Positions 16,711-24,780 of a stretch of DNA of 64,000 bases are shown here, one piece after another. The notes under the pieces are model-generated. The model was not told the DNA's origin. It saw only the letters and a list, made by a program, of their open reading frames with translations, and did not search any database. The stretch is from JBCCQL01 sp039414355. Its GTDB lineage: Bacteria; Planctomycetota; Planctomycetia; Pirellulales; Lacipirellulaceae. The stretch is taken from assembly GCA_039414355.1 (NCBI GenBank), contig JBCDJN010000013.1, forward strand, positions 1 to 64,000, in the 5' to 3' direction. Positions within the stretch are counted from its first letter, which is position 1. Each line of letters starts with the position of its first letter. The translations under genes and the position numbers were made by a program.

Positions 16711-17008
16711 AGAGGTCTCAGAACCCAAGAGGCGTTCAACTCTAAGCGGCGGAGAGCGTACAGGGAGCGAAGGCAAGAGACCGTCGCGCCCGGATACCGC
16801 CGGCGATACCGGGTAGAATGTAACAGGTCTCCAACATCAGGTGTTGCCGACGGACAGCAAAGGAGCGCGGGAGACCGTCTCGCACACCTTGAGTCGTTGC
16901 TGGTTGGGTGCTCTCTAGACGGGAAGACGTCTTTCAGGAGGTCTCGAGGAACACCCCTCGCGGGGGGTAAGCCGAAGCCACGCTGGAATCGCTGCACCGA
17001 TTCACTCA

Positions 17009-17410
17009 TTAGCCGCGTGATCGTCGCGCAAGACGGTGGTAGCCGGCCGCGTCGAGAACGTCTTCTGCGTTGAACTCCCCCGATAGGCGTACGGGGTCGA
17101 CCACTGTTGCCTTCAGCGTGGCGTCGCTGTCAGTAACGTCTCTTGAAAATACTGCGTCGCCCAGCTGTGAGCGTCTCGGCAAGCCCGCCAGAAATGTCAA
17201 CAACGCTGCCGACCGCGGCTTCGAAACCGGTTGAGGCGCCGTCGCCCGAGACACGGAACACACCGTTCTTGAAGCAGTTGATGCCGAGGGACCAGGGTCG
17301 AACAACTGCGCATCAAAGCAGATCGATACCGCAGCGATCAACGCTGCAGCGACCGCCCAACAACCTCGACAGAGCCGCGGGGTGCAACCAATCAAGAACG
17401 TACGAGGCAC
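17009..17410 (-). pseudogene. Decayed paralogue of the beta-helix/PEP-CTERM protein
   Basis: Minus-strand fragments in two frames recall the neighbouring beta-helix gene and its relatives. They are a hydrophobic leader (RGCWAVAAALIAAVSICFDA), then in another frame FRVSGDGASTGFEAAVGSVV and DISGGLAETLTAG, matching the GSVVNISGG repeat. Back in the first frame is a degraded dockerin loop (SGEFNAEDVLDAAGYHRLAR) ending at 17009. Most of the repeat region is gone. Flanking stretches 16711-17008 and 17411-17708 show nothing recognisable beyond a GC-rich inverted repeat near 16790-16815. Confidence 0.55.
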
Positions 17411-17708
17411 AAGACACTGGCAGATGATTGGGTCGCTCTCTAAGCCGACAGCGTTCGCCGCCCCGGTGCACGGACTCGACCGTCTGTGTTCGTACCGGCG
17501 AAGGGACTTCCGCTGGCGTCGGCGGTAGCCGCGGCGTCGCCTGCCGCAATAGCCGCGAGGACGCCGCCAAACCAACGCGGTATCGAACCGCCCCAACTCG
17601 CCGAAACTGGCGCAACCATCGGCATCCTTGATCCCATTGGCATCCGTCCGACAAGGGATCGACCCGCCCTATCCTAAGCGGCTACCTCACGCCCCCGACG
17701 CTCGATCG

Positions 17709-18941
17709 CTACCCTTCAACAAGCTCCCGAAATCGCCGCTCTGCGGCGTTAGCTTCGGTCTTGCTACGAAAATGCTCCAGGCGGTCGCGGAATGTTGCTT
17801 CCGAGCAAAGCCGGCCTAGGTCTTGCTTGATGGCCTTCGGGCTGGGCGTGAGCCGCAGACCCAAGCCCCGCTCGACGATACGGGCGGCATGATCGAATTG
17901 GTCGTAGTCGTGAGGCCACACAAGCATTGGGACTCCGCTCTCTATGCACGCATAGGTGATCCCTGTACCGCCATGCATAATCGCGGCATCGTATCGTGGC
18001 AGGAGGTTTCCGTAGGGCAGAAAGCCAACGCGAATGAGGTTTCCTGCAGTCGATCGCGACAGCGACCCTGGCTCGCCATCGGAGAAGTGGAACACCCATG
18101 CCGGCATCGCCGCAGCGACCCGGCGAATCAGGTCGTACGCCCGGCGGCGAGCCCAGGGGAGGTGGGTCCCCAGGGTGACCAACACATGACGCTTCCCAGG
18201 AGCGAACGGCGGCTCGGCGTAGGCGAAAGGCGGCGATTCGGTGAGGGGGCCGATAAAGTCGAAGTGGTCTGGCCACTCGCGTGCGAACTCAAAGTCGCGA
18301 AGCCCGAAGCCCAAGACTCTCGTTGGTGAGTAAGCAACCTCGAGCCCATCAGAACGATACACGGACGAGATTGAAAGAGCGCGGAACTGTGAATCAAACA
18401 TCTTCCTGACGCCCAGCTTGAAGGCCCGGACCACGGCACGACCCGCTTGGTCGCGGCATCGTCCGTACCAATCCGAGCGAGGCTTCCATCCACCCAAGTA
18501 GGAGGGAACGCCGTCGCCGGTCTCCAGCACGCAGGGAGTCGGCATGCCCGTCCACCAATCGATGCCCATCCGCTTCGCGGTAAGCCCGGCGACGGGAAGA
18601 ACAAAGTCAGCGACCACCAATCCCGGCCGGTCAGCTTCCCAGAGAGCAACCAACTCTTCTTGAAGCTGCTCCATCAGTGAGAGGTTGAGACGCAACTGAC
18701 GGAGCAACCGAAGCGGATTGGAACCCACACGACGCGTTGTATCCGAGATCTCTCTGACGACGTGGTCGAGGCCGGGAAGGAGCTCAATCGCCTGCAACTC
18801 GGAGGCCTCGACGCCCAACAGGCCTCCGCGGGTTGTGAGGACGCGTGTGCGAACTCTTGCGTGGTCCTTGAGAGACCGGGCAAGTTGCAGCAGAGGGAAG
18901 AGGTGTCCAGCAAAAGGCGGCGCAACGAAGTCAACAAGCAA
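17709..18941 (-). CDS. GT1-type (UGT/MGT-like) glycosyltransferase
   Basis: This 410-residue GT-B glycosyltransferase resembles macrolide, zeaxanthin or sterol glucosyltransferases. The N-terminal acceptor domain begins DFVAPPFAGHLFPLLQLARS. The C-terminal donor-binding domain holds HVLVTLGTHLPWA and the nucleotide-sugar motif MHGGTGITYACIESGVPMLV followed by WPHDYDQFDHAARIVE. It probably transfers a sugar to a lipid or ketide made by the upstream enzymes. The start is TTG (MLVDF), 34 bp after the KAS III stop. It is the last gene of the five-gene minus-strand operon. No signal peptide or membrane segment is seen, so it is cytoplasmic or peripheral. Confidence 0.88.
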   Translation of the reverse strand: MLVDFVAPPFAGHLFPLLQLARSLKDHARVRTRVLTTRGGLLGVEASELQAIELLPGLDHVVREISDTTRRVGSNPLRLLRQLRLNLSLMEQLQEELVALWEADRPGLVVADFVLPVAGLTAKRMGIDWWTGMPTPCVLETGDGVPSYLGGWKPRSDWYGRCRDQAGRAVVRAFKLGVRKMFDSQFRALSISSVYRSDGLEVAYSPTRVLGFGLRDFEFAREWPDHFDFIGPLTESPPFAYAEPPFAPGKRHVLVTLGTHLPWARRRAYDLIRRVAAAMPAWVFHFSDGEPGSLSRSTAGNLIRVGFLPYGNLLPRYDAAIMHGGTGITYACIESGVPMLVWPHDYDQFDHAARIVERGLGLRLTPSPKAIKQDLGRLCSEATFRDRLEHFRSKTEANAAERRFRELVEG

Positions 18942-18975
18942 GGCGAGTCACCCTCCTCTGAACAGAAGCTGGTGG

Positions 18976-19968
18976 TCAGGCTTGAAATACCATCGCTGCC
19001 TGCGAATACCCTGCTGAAGTCCCGAGCAACAGCACCGAGTCACCATCCGCGATGCGTCCCTCATGGCGGCAGACGTCTAAGGTTAGTGGCACACTAGCCG
19101 CGACCGTGTTACCGAACTCGGGCACTCGGTTGACATACTGCTCTTCGTTGAACCTCAGCACCCTGCGCACTACCTCGACCGCACGTGGCGAAGCCTGATG
19201 AGGAATGACGAACAAGTCACTCCGTTCAACGCCCGACTCCTGGATCAAAGCCTCGACCATAGGCGGCAGCAGCTTCCTGGCGATGCGGAACAGGCGAGGC
19301 CCATCCATATGGAATCGGTACGCCCCGTCAATCTCGCTGCGGTAGTCGAAAGGGAGCAGGTTGTGGCCTCCCCCACGCACCTCGCACACGGCAGCGTGCT
19401 GGGCGTGTGTCTCGTGAGCATAGAGCAGCGTCGGCGTCGGCTGCTGCGCGACAACCACCACTGCGGCAGCGGCGTCGCTCATCAGACTCGCGCTCTCCGG
19501 CTCGCTCCAATCGACGCCTGACAGCGGCGCTTCGGAGCAGACGATGAGAATCGTCTTGAACCCCCGACTTGCGAGCAAGCCGTTCGCAACCTGTAGCGCA
19601 ACCAGGAACCCGAGGCACGTTGACTGAACGTCGAAGCAGGGCACGCCCGCGGCGGCCTTCCCAATGGCTGCTTGAACCAGGGCCGCGTTGCAGGGAACCG
19701 GCTGCTGGCGACTGTTGCTGCAATCAATCAGCAGATCGATTGAGTCCCATCCCACACCCGCGTCGCGCATCGCGGCATCGATCGCCGCTTGTGCCATACC
19801 GGCAAGCGACTCGTGAGGCAGGCACTCTCTCCGGTCGGTCACGCCCGAGTTGGAGGCGGCCCAACCGAGAGGCTTCCCAAGGCGCTGGTCAACCGCCTCG
19901 CAGCTCAGGACGGTCTGCGGGCGGTAGTGCCCGGTTCCGGCGATACGGAAGTGCTGCTCGAGATGCAT
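18976..19968 (-). CDS. 3-oxoacyl-ACP synthase III-like condensing enzyme (KAS III/OleA-like)
   Basis: This is a 330-residue thiolase-fold condensing enzyme. The Cys-His-Asn triad is visible: Cys in DVQSTCLGFLVAL, His in FVIPHQASPRAVEVV and Asn in PEFGNTVAASVPL. The C-terminal GDSVLLLGTSAGYSQAAMVF is typical of KAS III. It condenses an acyl-CoA or acyl-ACP with a second acyl or malonyl unit. In this operon it is unlikely to serve general fatty-acid synthesis and more likely starts a dedicated lipid or ketide, as OleA or DarB-type enzymes do. Its ATG overlaps the end of the preceding hydrolase gene by 64 bp; the start is fixed by IAGTGHYRP, which must be near the N-terminus. Confidence 0.88.
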   Translation of the reverse strand: MHLEQHFRIAGTGHYRPQTVLSCEAVDQRLGKPLGWAASNSGVTDRRECLPHESLAGMAQAAIDAAMRDAGVGWDSIDLLIDCSNSRQQPVPCNAALVQAAIGKAAAGVPCFDVQSTCLGFLVALQVANGLLASRGFKTILIVCSEAPLSGVDWSEPESASLMSDAAAAVVVVAQQPTPTLLYAHETHAQHAAVCEVRGGGHNLLPFDYRSEIDGAYRFHMDGPRLFRIARKLLPPMVEALIQESGVERSDLFVIPHQASPRAVEVVRRVLRFNEEQYVNRVPEFGNTVAASVPLTLDVCRHEGRIADGDSVLLLGTSAGYSQAAMVFQA

Positions 19969-20537
19969 CGGTTCACCAACTCAAGCGCTTCGTGCGACGC
20001 CATGTAGTCCATGTGCCCGACGCCTTGCAGCACGTGGTCGACGCCGCGGACGAACAAGCCTGAAACATAGTCCTTGTCACCCCTTGCGGACAGGACCGGG
20101 GCGTCCGGCGAGACGAGCGCCACGGGCCCAAACGCGACAACACGCAGCTGACCTTCAAAGACCAAGCCCGGCAACGCTCGGGCGACAATCTCTAGCCCGC
20201 AGCTAATCGTCACCAGCACCAAGCTGTCAGTCGACGCCACGAGCGACTGCAAGTGGCGGCGTGCGGCGTCTCGGTACCACGGCCGCCCCGCAGTCAAAAA
20301 CTGCGAGGCGTTGTTCCAGCTTGCTCTGAGCAGGGGCGTTTGCGCCGCCGGCTGCCGTGTCGTCGCGACGTACGGGAAGTTCGACCACACCTTGAAATCG
20401 TCCGGCGCAGAAACTCGCGACAAGAACGACTGTTGTTCCGGCGACAGGGCGCACGTTTGCGGATCACTGAGCCCCGATACGAACGCGATCTTCAGCGGCG
20501 ACGGCGAGTGACGGACGGGATCGCAGTTGACGAGCAT
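19905..20537 (-). CDS. Small alpha/beta-hydrolase-like protein
   Basis: This is a 210-residue protein from ATG 20537 (MLVNCDPVRHSPSPLKIAFV). The fold is suggested by a first strand (LKIAFVSGLSDP), a nucleophile elbow LVLVTISCGLEIVARAL where Ser or Cys could act, an acid strand with SARGDKDYVSG, and a final His in GVGHMDYMASHEAL. The GxSxG pattern is altered to TISCG, so catalysis is uncertain. Lying between a GT2 and a KAS III gene, it could be a thioesterase, lactonase or acyl-transfer enzyme for the operon product. Its end overlaps the KAS III gene by 64 bp. I do not recognise a named family. Confidence 0.65.
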   Translation of the reverse strand: MLVNCDPVRHSPSPLKIAFVSGLSDPQTCALSPEQQSFLSRVSAPDDFKVWSNFPYVATTRQPAAQTPLLRASWNNASQFLTAGRPWYRDAARRHLQSLVASTDSLVLVTISCGLEIVARALPGLVFEGQLRVVAFGPVALVSPDAPVLSARGDKDYVSGLFVRGVDHVLQGVGHMDYMASHEALELVNRCISSSTSVSPEPGTTARRPS

Positions 20538-20550
20538 TGACGGATGCCGA

Positions 20551-21729
20551 TCAGTGGGTCTCGACAGCCGATTCGTGTTGGTCAAGGTAGTCGAAGCTAC
20601 CGTCGGCGTGAGCCACGATACGCCGGTTTCGCCAAGTGATCCGCTTGGAGACCTTCGCGTGAGCCCAGTGCAGCGGCTGCACCAGCTCGGCAACAATCGA
20701 TCGCCACCAAGAAAGCCGCGGCGGATGATCGCAAACCCTTCGCATCAAGTCGCGGATGGCGGCGTCTCGCAGTACTAGGGCGATCATCAGGGCCCCCAAT
20801 CCGAACGCACTTGATGCAAGCAGGAGAATCGAGCCCCAGAGCATTACCGGTGGCAGCGCGAGCAAGGCGACGATGAGCAGCTTGCGAGGCGCCGGCTGCG
20901 CATCGAGCAGGACTTCGGCGAACAGGTACCACCGCTGCATCAGCGATATGTACGCGCCGCGGTCTTCCACGGTTGTCGTCAGGAACTGAGGGGTAACCCC
21001 CTGATACACCCGTCGACCGGATGTCAAGAATGCCTGTGCGATCGCAAGATCGTCGCACAGTTGCTCGCCGAGAGCTCCCCACCCGCCGAGTTCTCGCATT
21101 ACTGACGTCTGAGCGACATAGAACATCCCGTTAATCGTGATCGGTCCGGTGACCGGCAACAACGACAGGTAAGTCATGACGCTATTGTTATTGACGAAGT
21201 GCGTGACTAGTTGCGACCAGAACCCCGCGGCCGAAAAGTAGAGCGGAAGACCTGTGTATAAGTCGCAGCCGCTCTCCAGTCGCGCAATCGCCTTTCGGAG
21301 GTTGTCGCAAGAGAGCCAGGTGTCATCGTCAAGTACCGCAACGTACGGAGCGTCGACGAGCGGAAGCACATGATCAAGCTTGGCGGCCTTCGGGTTTTGC
21401 CCCTGCTCAGGGGGCGGGCAAACCTCGACTTGGACAACGCTCTCAAGTTCCATCGCGATTGCCTGAGCGACCCGCCGGCCCTCGTGGTCGTCGCGATCAA
21501 CGAGCAGCCAAAATCGCGTTGGCGACTCGCTCGAAGAGACGCTCCGTCGGAGCGTCGATTCGAGAAGTGGATCGCCGCTCAGGATTGGCCGAAGCACGGC
21601 GACGTCTGGCGACTCTGCACGACCCCCATCGTCTTGGTTCCTCGCGAGGTAGTACCGGCTGAGGCAATACTTGGTCGCAAGACTGGCTAGGTAGAGCGTC
21701 ACGCAAACGGCGCCGCCCCATGCGATCAT
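20551..21729 (-). CDS. GT2 glycosyltransferase of the ceramide-glucosyltransferase/HpnI type (GT21-like)
   Basis: This is a membrane-associated processive-type GT2 enzyme. ATG 21729 (MIAWGGAVCVTLYLASLA) is preferred because it forms an ATGA overlap with the SDR stop. An N-terminal membrane helix is followed by the GT-A domain: VAVLRPILSGDP, PYVAVLDDDTWLS (D,D,D sugar-nucleotide/metal motif), ITINGMFYV, GEQLCDDLAIAQAF and the QRWYLFAE version of the Q/RxxRW acceptor motif. Two C-terminal hydrophobic helices follow. Family members move glucose or N-acetylglucosamine to ceramide or hopanoid lipids. With the KAS III and second glycosyltransferase next door, a glycolipid product is the simplest reading. 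Confidence 0.85.
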   Translation of the reverse strand: MIAWGGAVCVTLYLASLATKYCLSRYYLARNQDDGGRAESPDVAVLRPILSGDPLLESTLRRSVSSSESPTRFWLLVDRDDHEGRRVAQAIAMELESVVQVEVCPPPEQGQNPKAAKLDHVLPLVDAPYVAVLDDDTWLSCDNLRKAIARLESGCDLYTGLPLYFSAAGFWSQLVTHFVNNNSVMTYLSLLPVTGPITINGMFYVAQTSVMRELGGWGALGEQLCDDLAIAQAFLTSGRRVYQGVTPQFLTTTVEDRGAYISLMQRWYLFAEVLLDAQPAPRKLLIVALLALPPVMLWGSILLLASSAFGLGALMIALVLRDAAIRDLMRRVCDHPPRLSWWRSIVAELVQPLHWAHAKVSKRITWRNRRIVAHADGSFDYLDQHESAVETH

Positions 21730-22700
21730 CGGTCGACCTCCGCGTCTCGGTTCGTCATCCACTCAACGGTCCTCTCGACGCTCTCCTCGAGAGAGACCCG
21801 CGGCTGGGAAAGCCGCGTCAGCATTCTCTGGACATCAAAGGTCTTCGAGTAGGCGAATACATGGACGCCGAATCGAGTGATCGCGGGTTCACGTGCCGGC
21901 AAGAAGAGACGATGAACCGTCTCCAGCACGGACGCTCCGAGCATCGCTGTTCGCACCGATAGCCTCCGCTTGGGCTGAGGAATCGCCAGCCGATCGAAGA
22001 TACCCCTCAGAAAATCGATGATGGGGACAGGGCGATTGTCCGTAAGGTTGAAGTCCCCAGCCACGTTGGCGTCGCCGACAACAGCTTCGATCTGATCTAG
22101 TAGGTTCTCGATGTAGATGAGATCCCCGACCACCGGCCCTTCGGCGGGCGTAATCAGGGGCAGTCTCCCGGCGCGTGCCGCTCGGACAATCCTGGGCAGG
22201 AGCACCACGTCGCCGGGGCCGTAGACGGCTCGCGGTCGGAGTATCGTCCACGAGCCTTCGTAGCGCCGTACGACTTCCTCACCCTTGAGTTTCGTCTCCG
22301 CGTAGAGACTGACGGCGCGATCGGCCAACGGCGTCGCCTCTGTGATCTCAAACTGGTGCTCAGCGCGGTAGTAGACGCTCGAGGAGGAGATGTAGACGAG
22401 CCTTGGAACGCCGTTTCGTCGGCAGAAGTCGACAACGTTCTGCGTCGCCGCGACGTTGTCACGCTCGAACTCTCGGCGGCTGCCCCACGGGGACGATCTC
22501 GCTGCCGCGTGGACTACGGTGTCGTAGGCCCCGTCGAACGAAGCTGGCAACGGTTCGCCAAGATCGTGGGAATGGTACCCATCAACGGCAAGCGGACGTC
22601 GTCCTATCCCGGCCGTTAGCCAACCGTTCTCACGCAGGCGTCGCACCAGCGCACTACCAATGAACCCCGAGCTTCCGGTAATGAGCGCTCGCCGTGACAA
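21726..22700 (-). CDS. NAD-dependent epimerase/dehydratase (extended SDR, 3-beta-HSD/OleD-like)
   Basis: This is a 324-residue extended short-chain dehydrogenase with the Rossmann motif ALITGSSGFIGSALVRRL, the HAAARSSPWG segment, catalytic Ser in YISSSSVYY and YxxxK as YAETKLKGEE, then LRPRAVYGPGD. Family members reduce or oxidise sugar nucleotides, steroids or beta-hydroxy/keto fatty acyl chains; OleD is the relevant lipid example. It is the first gene of the minus-strand operon and starts with TTG (MSRRALITG), with an ATGA overlap to the GT2 gene. Ketone reduction of the KAS III product is an attractive but unproven role. Confidence 0.85.
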   Translation of the reverse strand: MSRRALITGSSGFIGSALVRRLRENGWLTAGIGRRPLAVDGYHSHDLGEPLPASFDGAYDTVVHAAARSSPWGSRREFERDNVAATQNVVDFCRRNGVPRLVYISSSSVYYRAEHQFEITEATPLADRAVSLYAETKLKGEEVVRRYEGSWTILRPRAVYGPGDVVLLPRIVRAARAGRLPLITPAEGPVVGDLIYIENLLDQIEAVVGDANVAGDFNLTDNRPVPIIDFLRGIFDRLAIPQPKRRLSVRTAMLGASVLETVHRLFLPAREPAITRFGVHVFAYSKTFDVQRMLTRLSQPRVSLEESVERTVEWMTNRDAEVDR

Positions 22701-23616
22701 AGCTGCTTGTCCTTGTTGAGGCAGTAGCAGGCGGGGCTACGGCGTCTAGGCGTTGGATCTTAGCAGGGATGACACGCTTCGTAGAGACTCTCTATGGACC
22801 TAAGCGAGAGAGGTGACTCGGCAAACAGCCTATCGCCCATCTCGCGTCGGATGCGTCGCCCGACCGCGGATGGCGGCTCCGCATACTCGCATCGGTGGCG
22901 ACGGCACCACCGATCACGATGATGGCCGTCAACGCGGCTCGCGCTTCGGCCACGATCGCTCCGGCGCCGGTGGGCCGTCGCAGCTGCTCCGATAGTGACT
23001 TCCGGGGCGACGCCGCGCCCGGGGCGGGGGTGTTACGGATGGTCAAGGCGTTCGATCGGACCGGCCGCCACCCTGACGCCGGGTCGCTCTTCCCGCAGAG
23101 CGAGGGGAGAGCTGGTTTGCGCCGCCGCAGTCTTCTCCGGACTGGTGGCCTCCCAGCTCGTGCGGCGGAGGGCATCCCGAACGGTCCAATCACCGCAGCC
23201 GCCCCCCGTTTTGAGCGGCGTCCCGCAAGGCCAAATCTGGAAACCCACCAGTTTCGAGGGAAGATTCGCGCCGCGAGGCGTATCTAGCAACAGCCGGTCA
23301 TCGGAGTCAGGTGCCTTCTGCGACTTGCTCTCCGAGCCGAACAGCTGCATTGTGATCAGCGATTACCGTTTCGTCGCCCTCGTCTTACTCGTGTATTCAC
23401 GCCCCCCAAGCCTCGGCGAGCGGCGCCGTGCTTGCTGACTTCCGTAAGCGTCCCAACGCAAGACGGCTGCGTTTGATCCGAGCGACAGCGGCGAGTGGTA
23501 CGGAAGGCCGACGCTGAACCCTGTGGGTGTCGGCCGGCCGCGGCAGAGTAGCTTCTCTCTTCAACGCCATCACGAGCTCAGGTCCGAGCAAACAGTCATC
23601 CAGACGGAGATCACCG
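22701..23616. other. Intergenic stretch without a recognisable gene
   Basis: No open frame here shows family motifs. It contains the promoters for two diverging transcription units. A small GC-rich palindromic element (GCTCTTCCCGCAGAGC inside about 23064-23113) resembles the intergenic repeat sequences common in planctomycetes, but only one copy was noticed. A good ribosome binding site (GGAGA, 23606-23610) precedes the gene at 23617. Confidence 0.5.
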
Positions 23617-24690
23617 ATGATCCTCATCACCAGGCGGTGCGCGGTTGCCCTCGTCGCGGGGCTATTGGTTGCTAATCAGGCGGTTGGTCAGCTGACGTTC
23701 CAGATCTTCTCGGACGCCAACGATGGCTTCCTGGAGTCGCGGGGAGACACCCTCACCGACCTGCCCCCAAGCTCGCCCTGGCCCGTGGTTCACCCTGAGA
23801 CCTTCGGCACCTTCCAAGGGACCGTCGGCGAGTGGTTCGGGGCCGGGCCTGACGGGCCGGACGCCTACGGCTTGGCGACGATCGTGCTGCCCTTCCAGCT
23901 TCCGAACTTCGGGACGGTCAACGATCCGTTCGCGACCGCCGACCTGGGCGTGATGCTCAACCCGAACACCGGCGACTCGAACTCGACCGACATCGACTTG
24001 TACGGTTTGGCCCGCGTCGACACCGACCCGGCCATCCTGACGGCCGACTGGTACAGCGGCGCCAGCTTTGATCCAGGCGCGACGCTGATCCAAGAGAGCT
24101 TCTTGACCCCCTCGAGCCCGCAAGGATTTGTCGGGGCCCCGAACAACAACACCGACGCCGCCGGCGATACGCAGTTGGTCAACTTCTTGAACGCATCGTA
24201 CGCGGGCGGCGCCAACGCCGACAGCTTTGTCTTCCTGCGACTGAGCTATGGCTCCGACACGTTCGCCTCGTCTTTCGACAACTATAACATCACCCTCCGC
24301 GAGGCCGGCCAGACCGGCGAGTGGCCGGTGATCACGTACTCGGTCAATGCAATCCCGGGCGATGTGAACGGCGACGGGCAGGTGACGATTGAGGACTTCT
24401 TCGACCCCAACGACCCGGGCCAGATCCTTGGGAACTGGCGGGAGACCAATGAGTCCTTCGGCGCCACGCTGGCGCGGACCGACGGCGACCTCAACCTGGA
24501 CGGCGCGGTCAACGTAGCCGACTTCCGCGAGTGGAAGGATGCGTTCCTAGCAAACGGCGGCAGCGCGTCGGCGGTGACCGGCGCGCTCAACGCCCTGACC
24601 GGCGTGCCGGAACCGTCAACCGCCGCGGCCGCCTTTGCGGTCCTCGGCCTGCTCATCTCTCGGGGCCGCATGGCACGGTCCCTGTCGTGA
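23617..24690 (+). CDS. Exported PEP-CTERM protein with dockerin-like repeat, paralogue of the gene at 34303-35079
   Basis: This 357-residue protein starts at ATG 23617 (MILITRRCAVALVAGLLVAN, a signal peptide ending AVGQ). Its ~220-residue beta-rich domain begins FQIFSDANDGFLESRGD and includes DIDLYGLARVD, LIQESFLTPSSPQGFVG and VFLRLSYGSDTF; it is shared with a second protein 11 kb away. Only this copy has a long two-loop dockerin-like region (GDVNGDGQVTIEDFFDPND, GDLNLDGAVNVADFREWKD) before its PEP-CTERM tail (VPEPSTAAAAFAVLGLL, basic end). The domain is probably a carbohydrate-binding or matrix module; its family is not known to me. It opens the beta-glucan region. Confidence 0.8.
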   Translation: MILITRRCAVALVAGLLVANQAVGQLTFQIFSDANDGFLESRGDTLTDLPPSSPWPVVHPETFGTFQGTVGEWFGAGPDGPDAYGLATIVLPFQLPNFGTVNDPFATADLGVMLNPNTGDSNSTDIDLYGLARVDTDPAILTADWYSGASFDPGATLIQESFLTPSSPQGFVGAPNNNTDAAGDTQLVNFLNASYAGGANADSFVFLRLSYGSDTFASSFDNYNITLREAGQTGEWPVITYSVNAIPGDVNGDGQVTIEDFFDPNDPGQILGNWRETNESFGATLARTDGDLNLDGAVNVADFREWKDAFLANGGSASAVTGALNALTGVPEPSTAAAAFAVLGLLISRGRMARSLS

Positions 24691-24780
24691 AACCGCGGGC
24701 GGAACCCTCCTCATCAGCAACGCGGGAGCTCGCGCGCAACGCTCCGTTCTCGCGACCCAATACCGACAGGGCGAGACACC

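Noticed and set aside
17709..22700. OleABCD long-chain olefin cluster
   Set aside because: KAS III and SDR members fit loosely, but OleC (AMP-ligase) is missing and two glycosyltransferases are present.
23064..23113. REP-like palindromic repeat
   Set aside because: Only one copy was noticed in the window, so it cannot be called a repeat family here.
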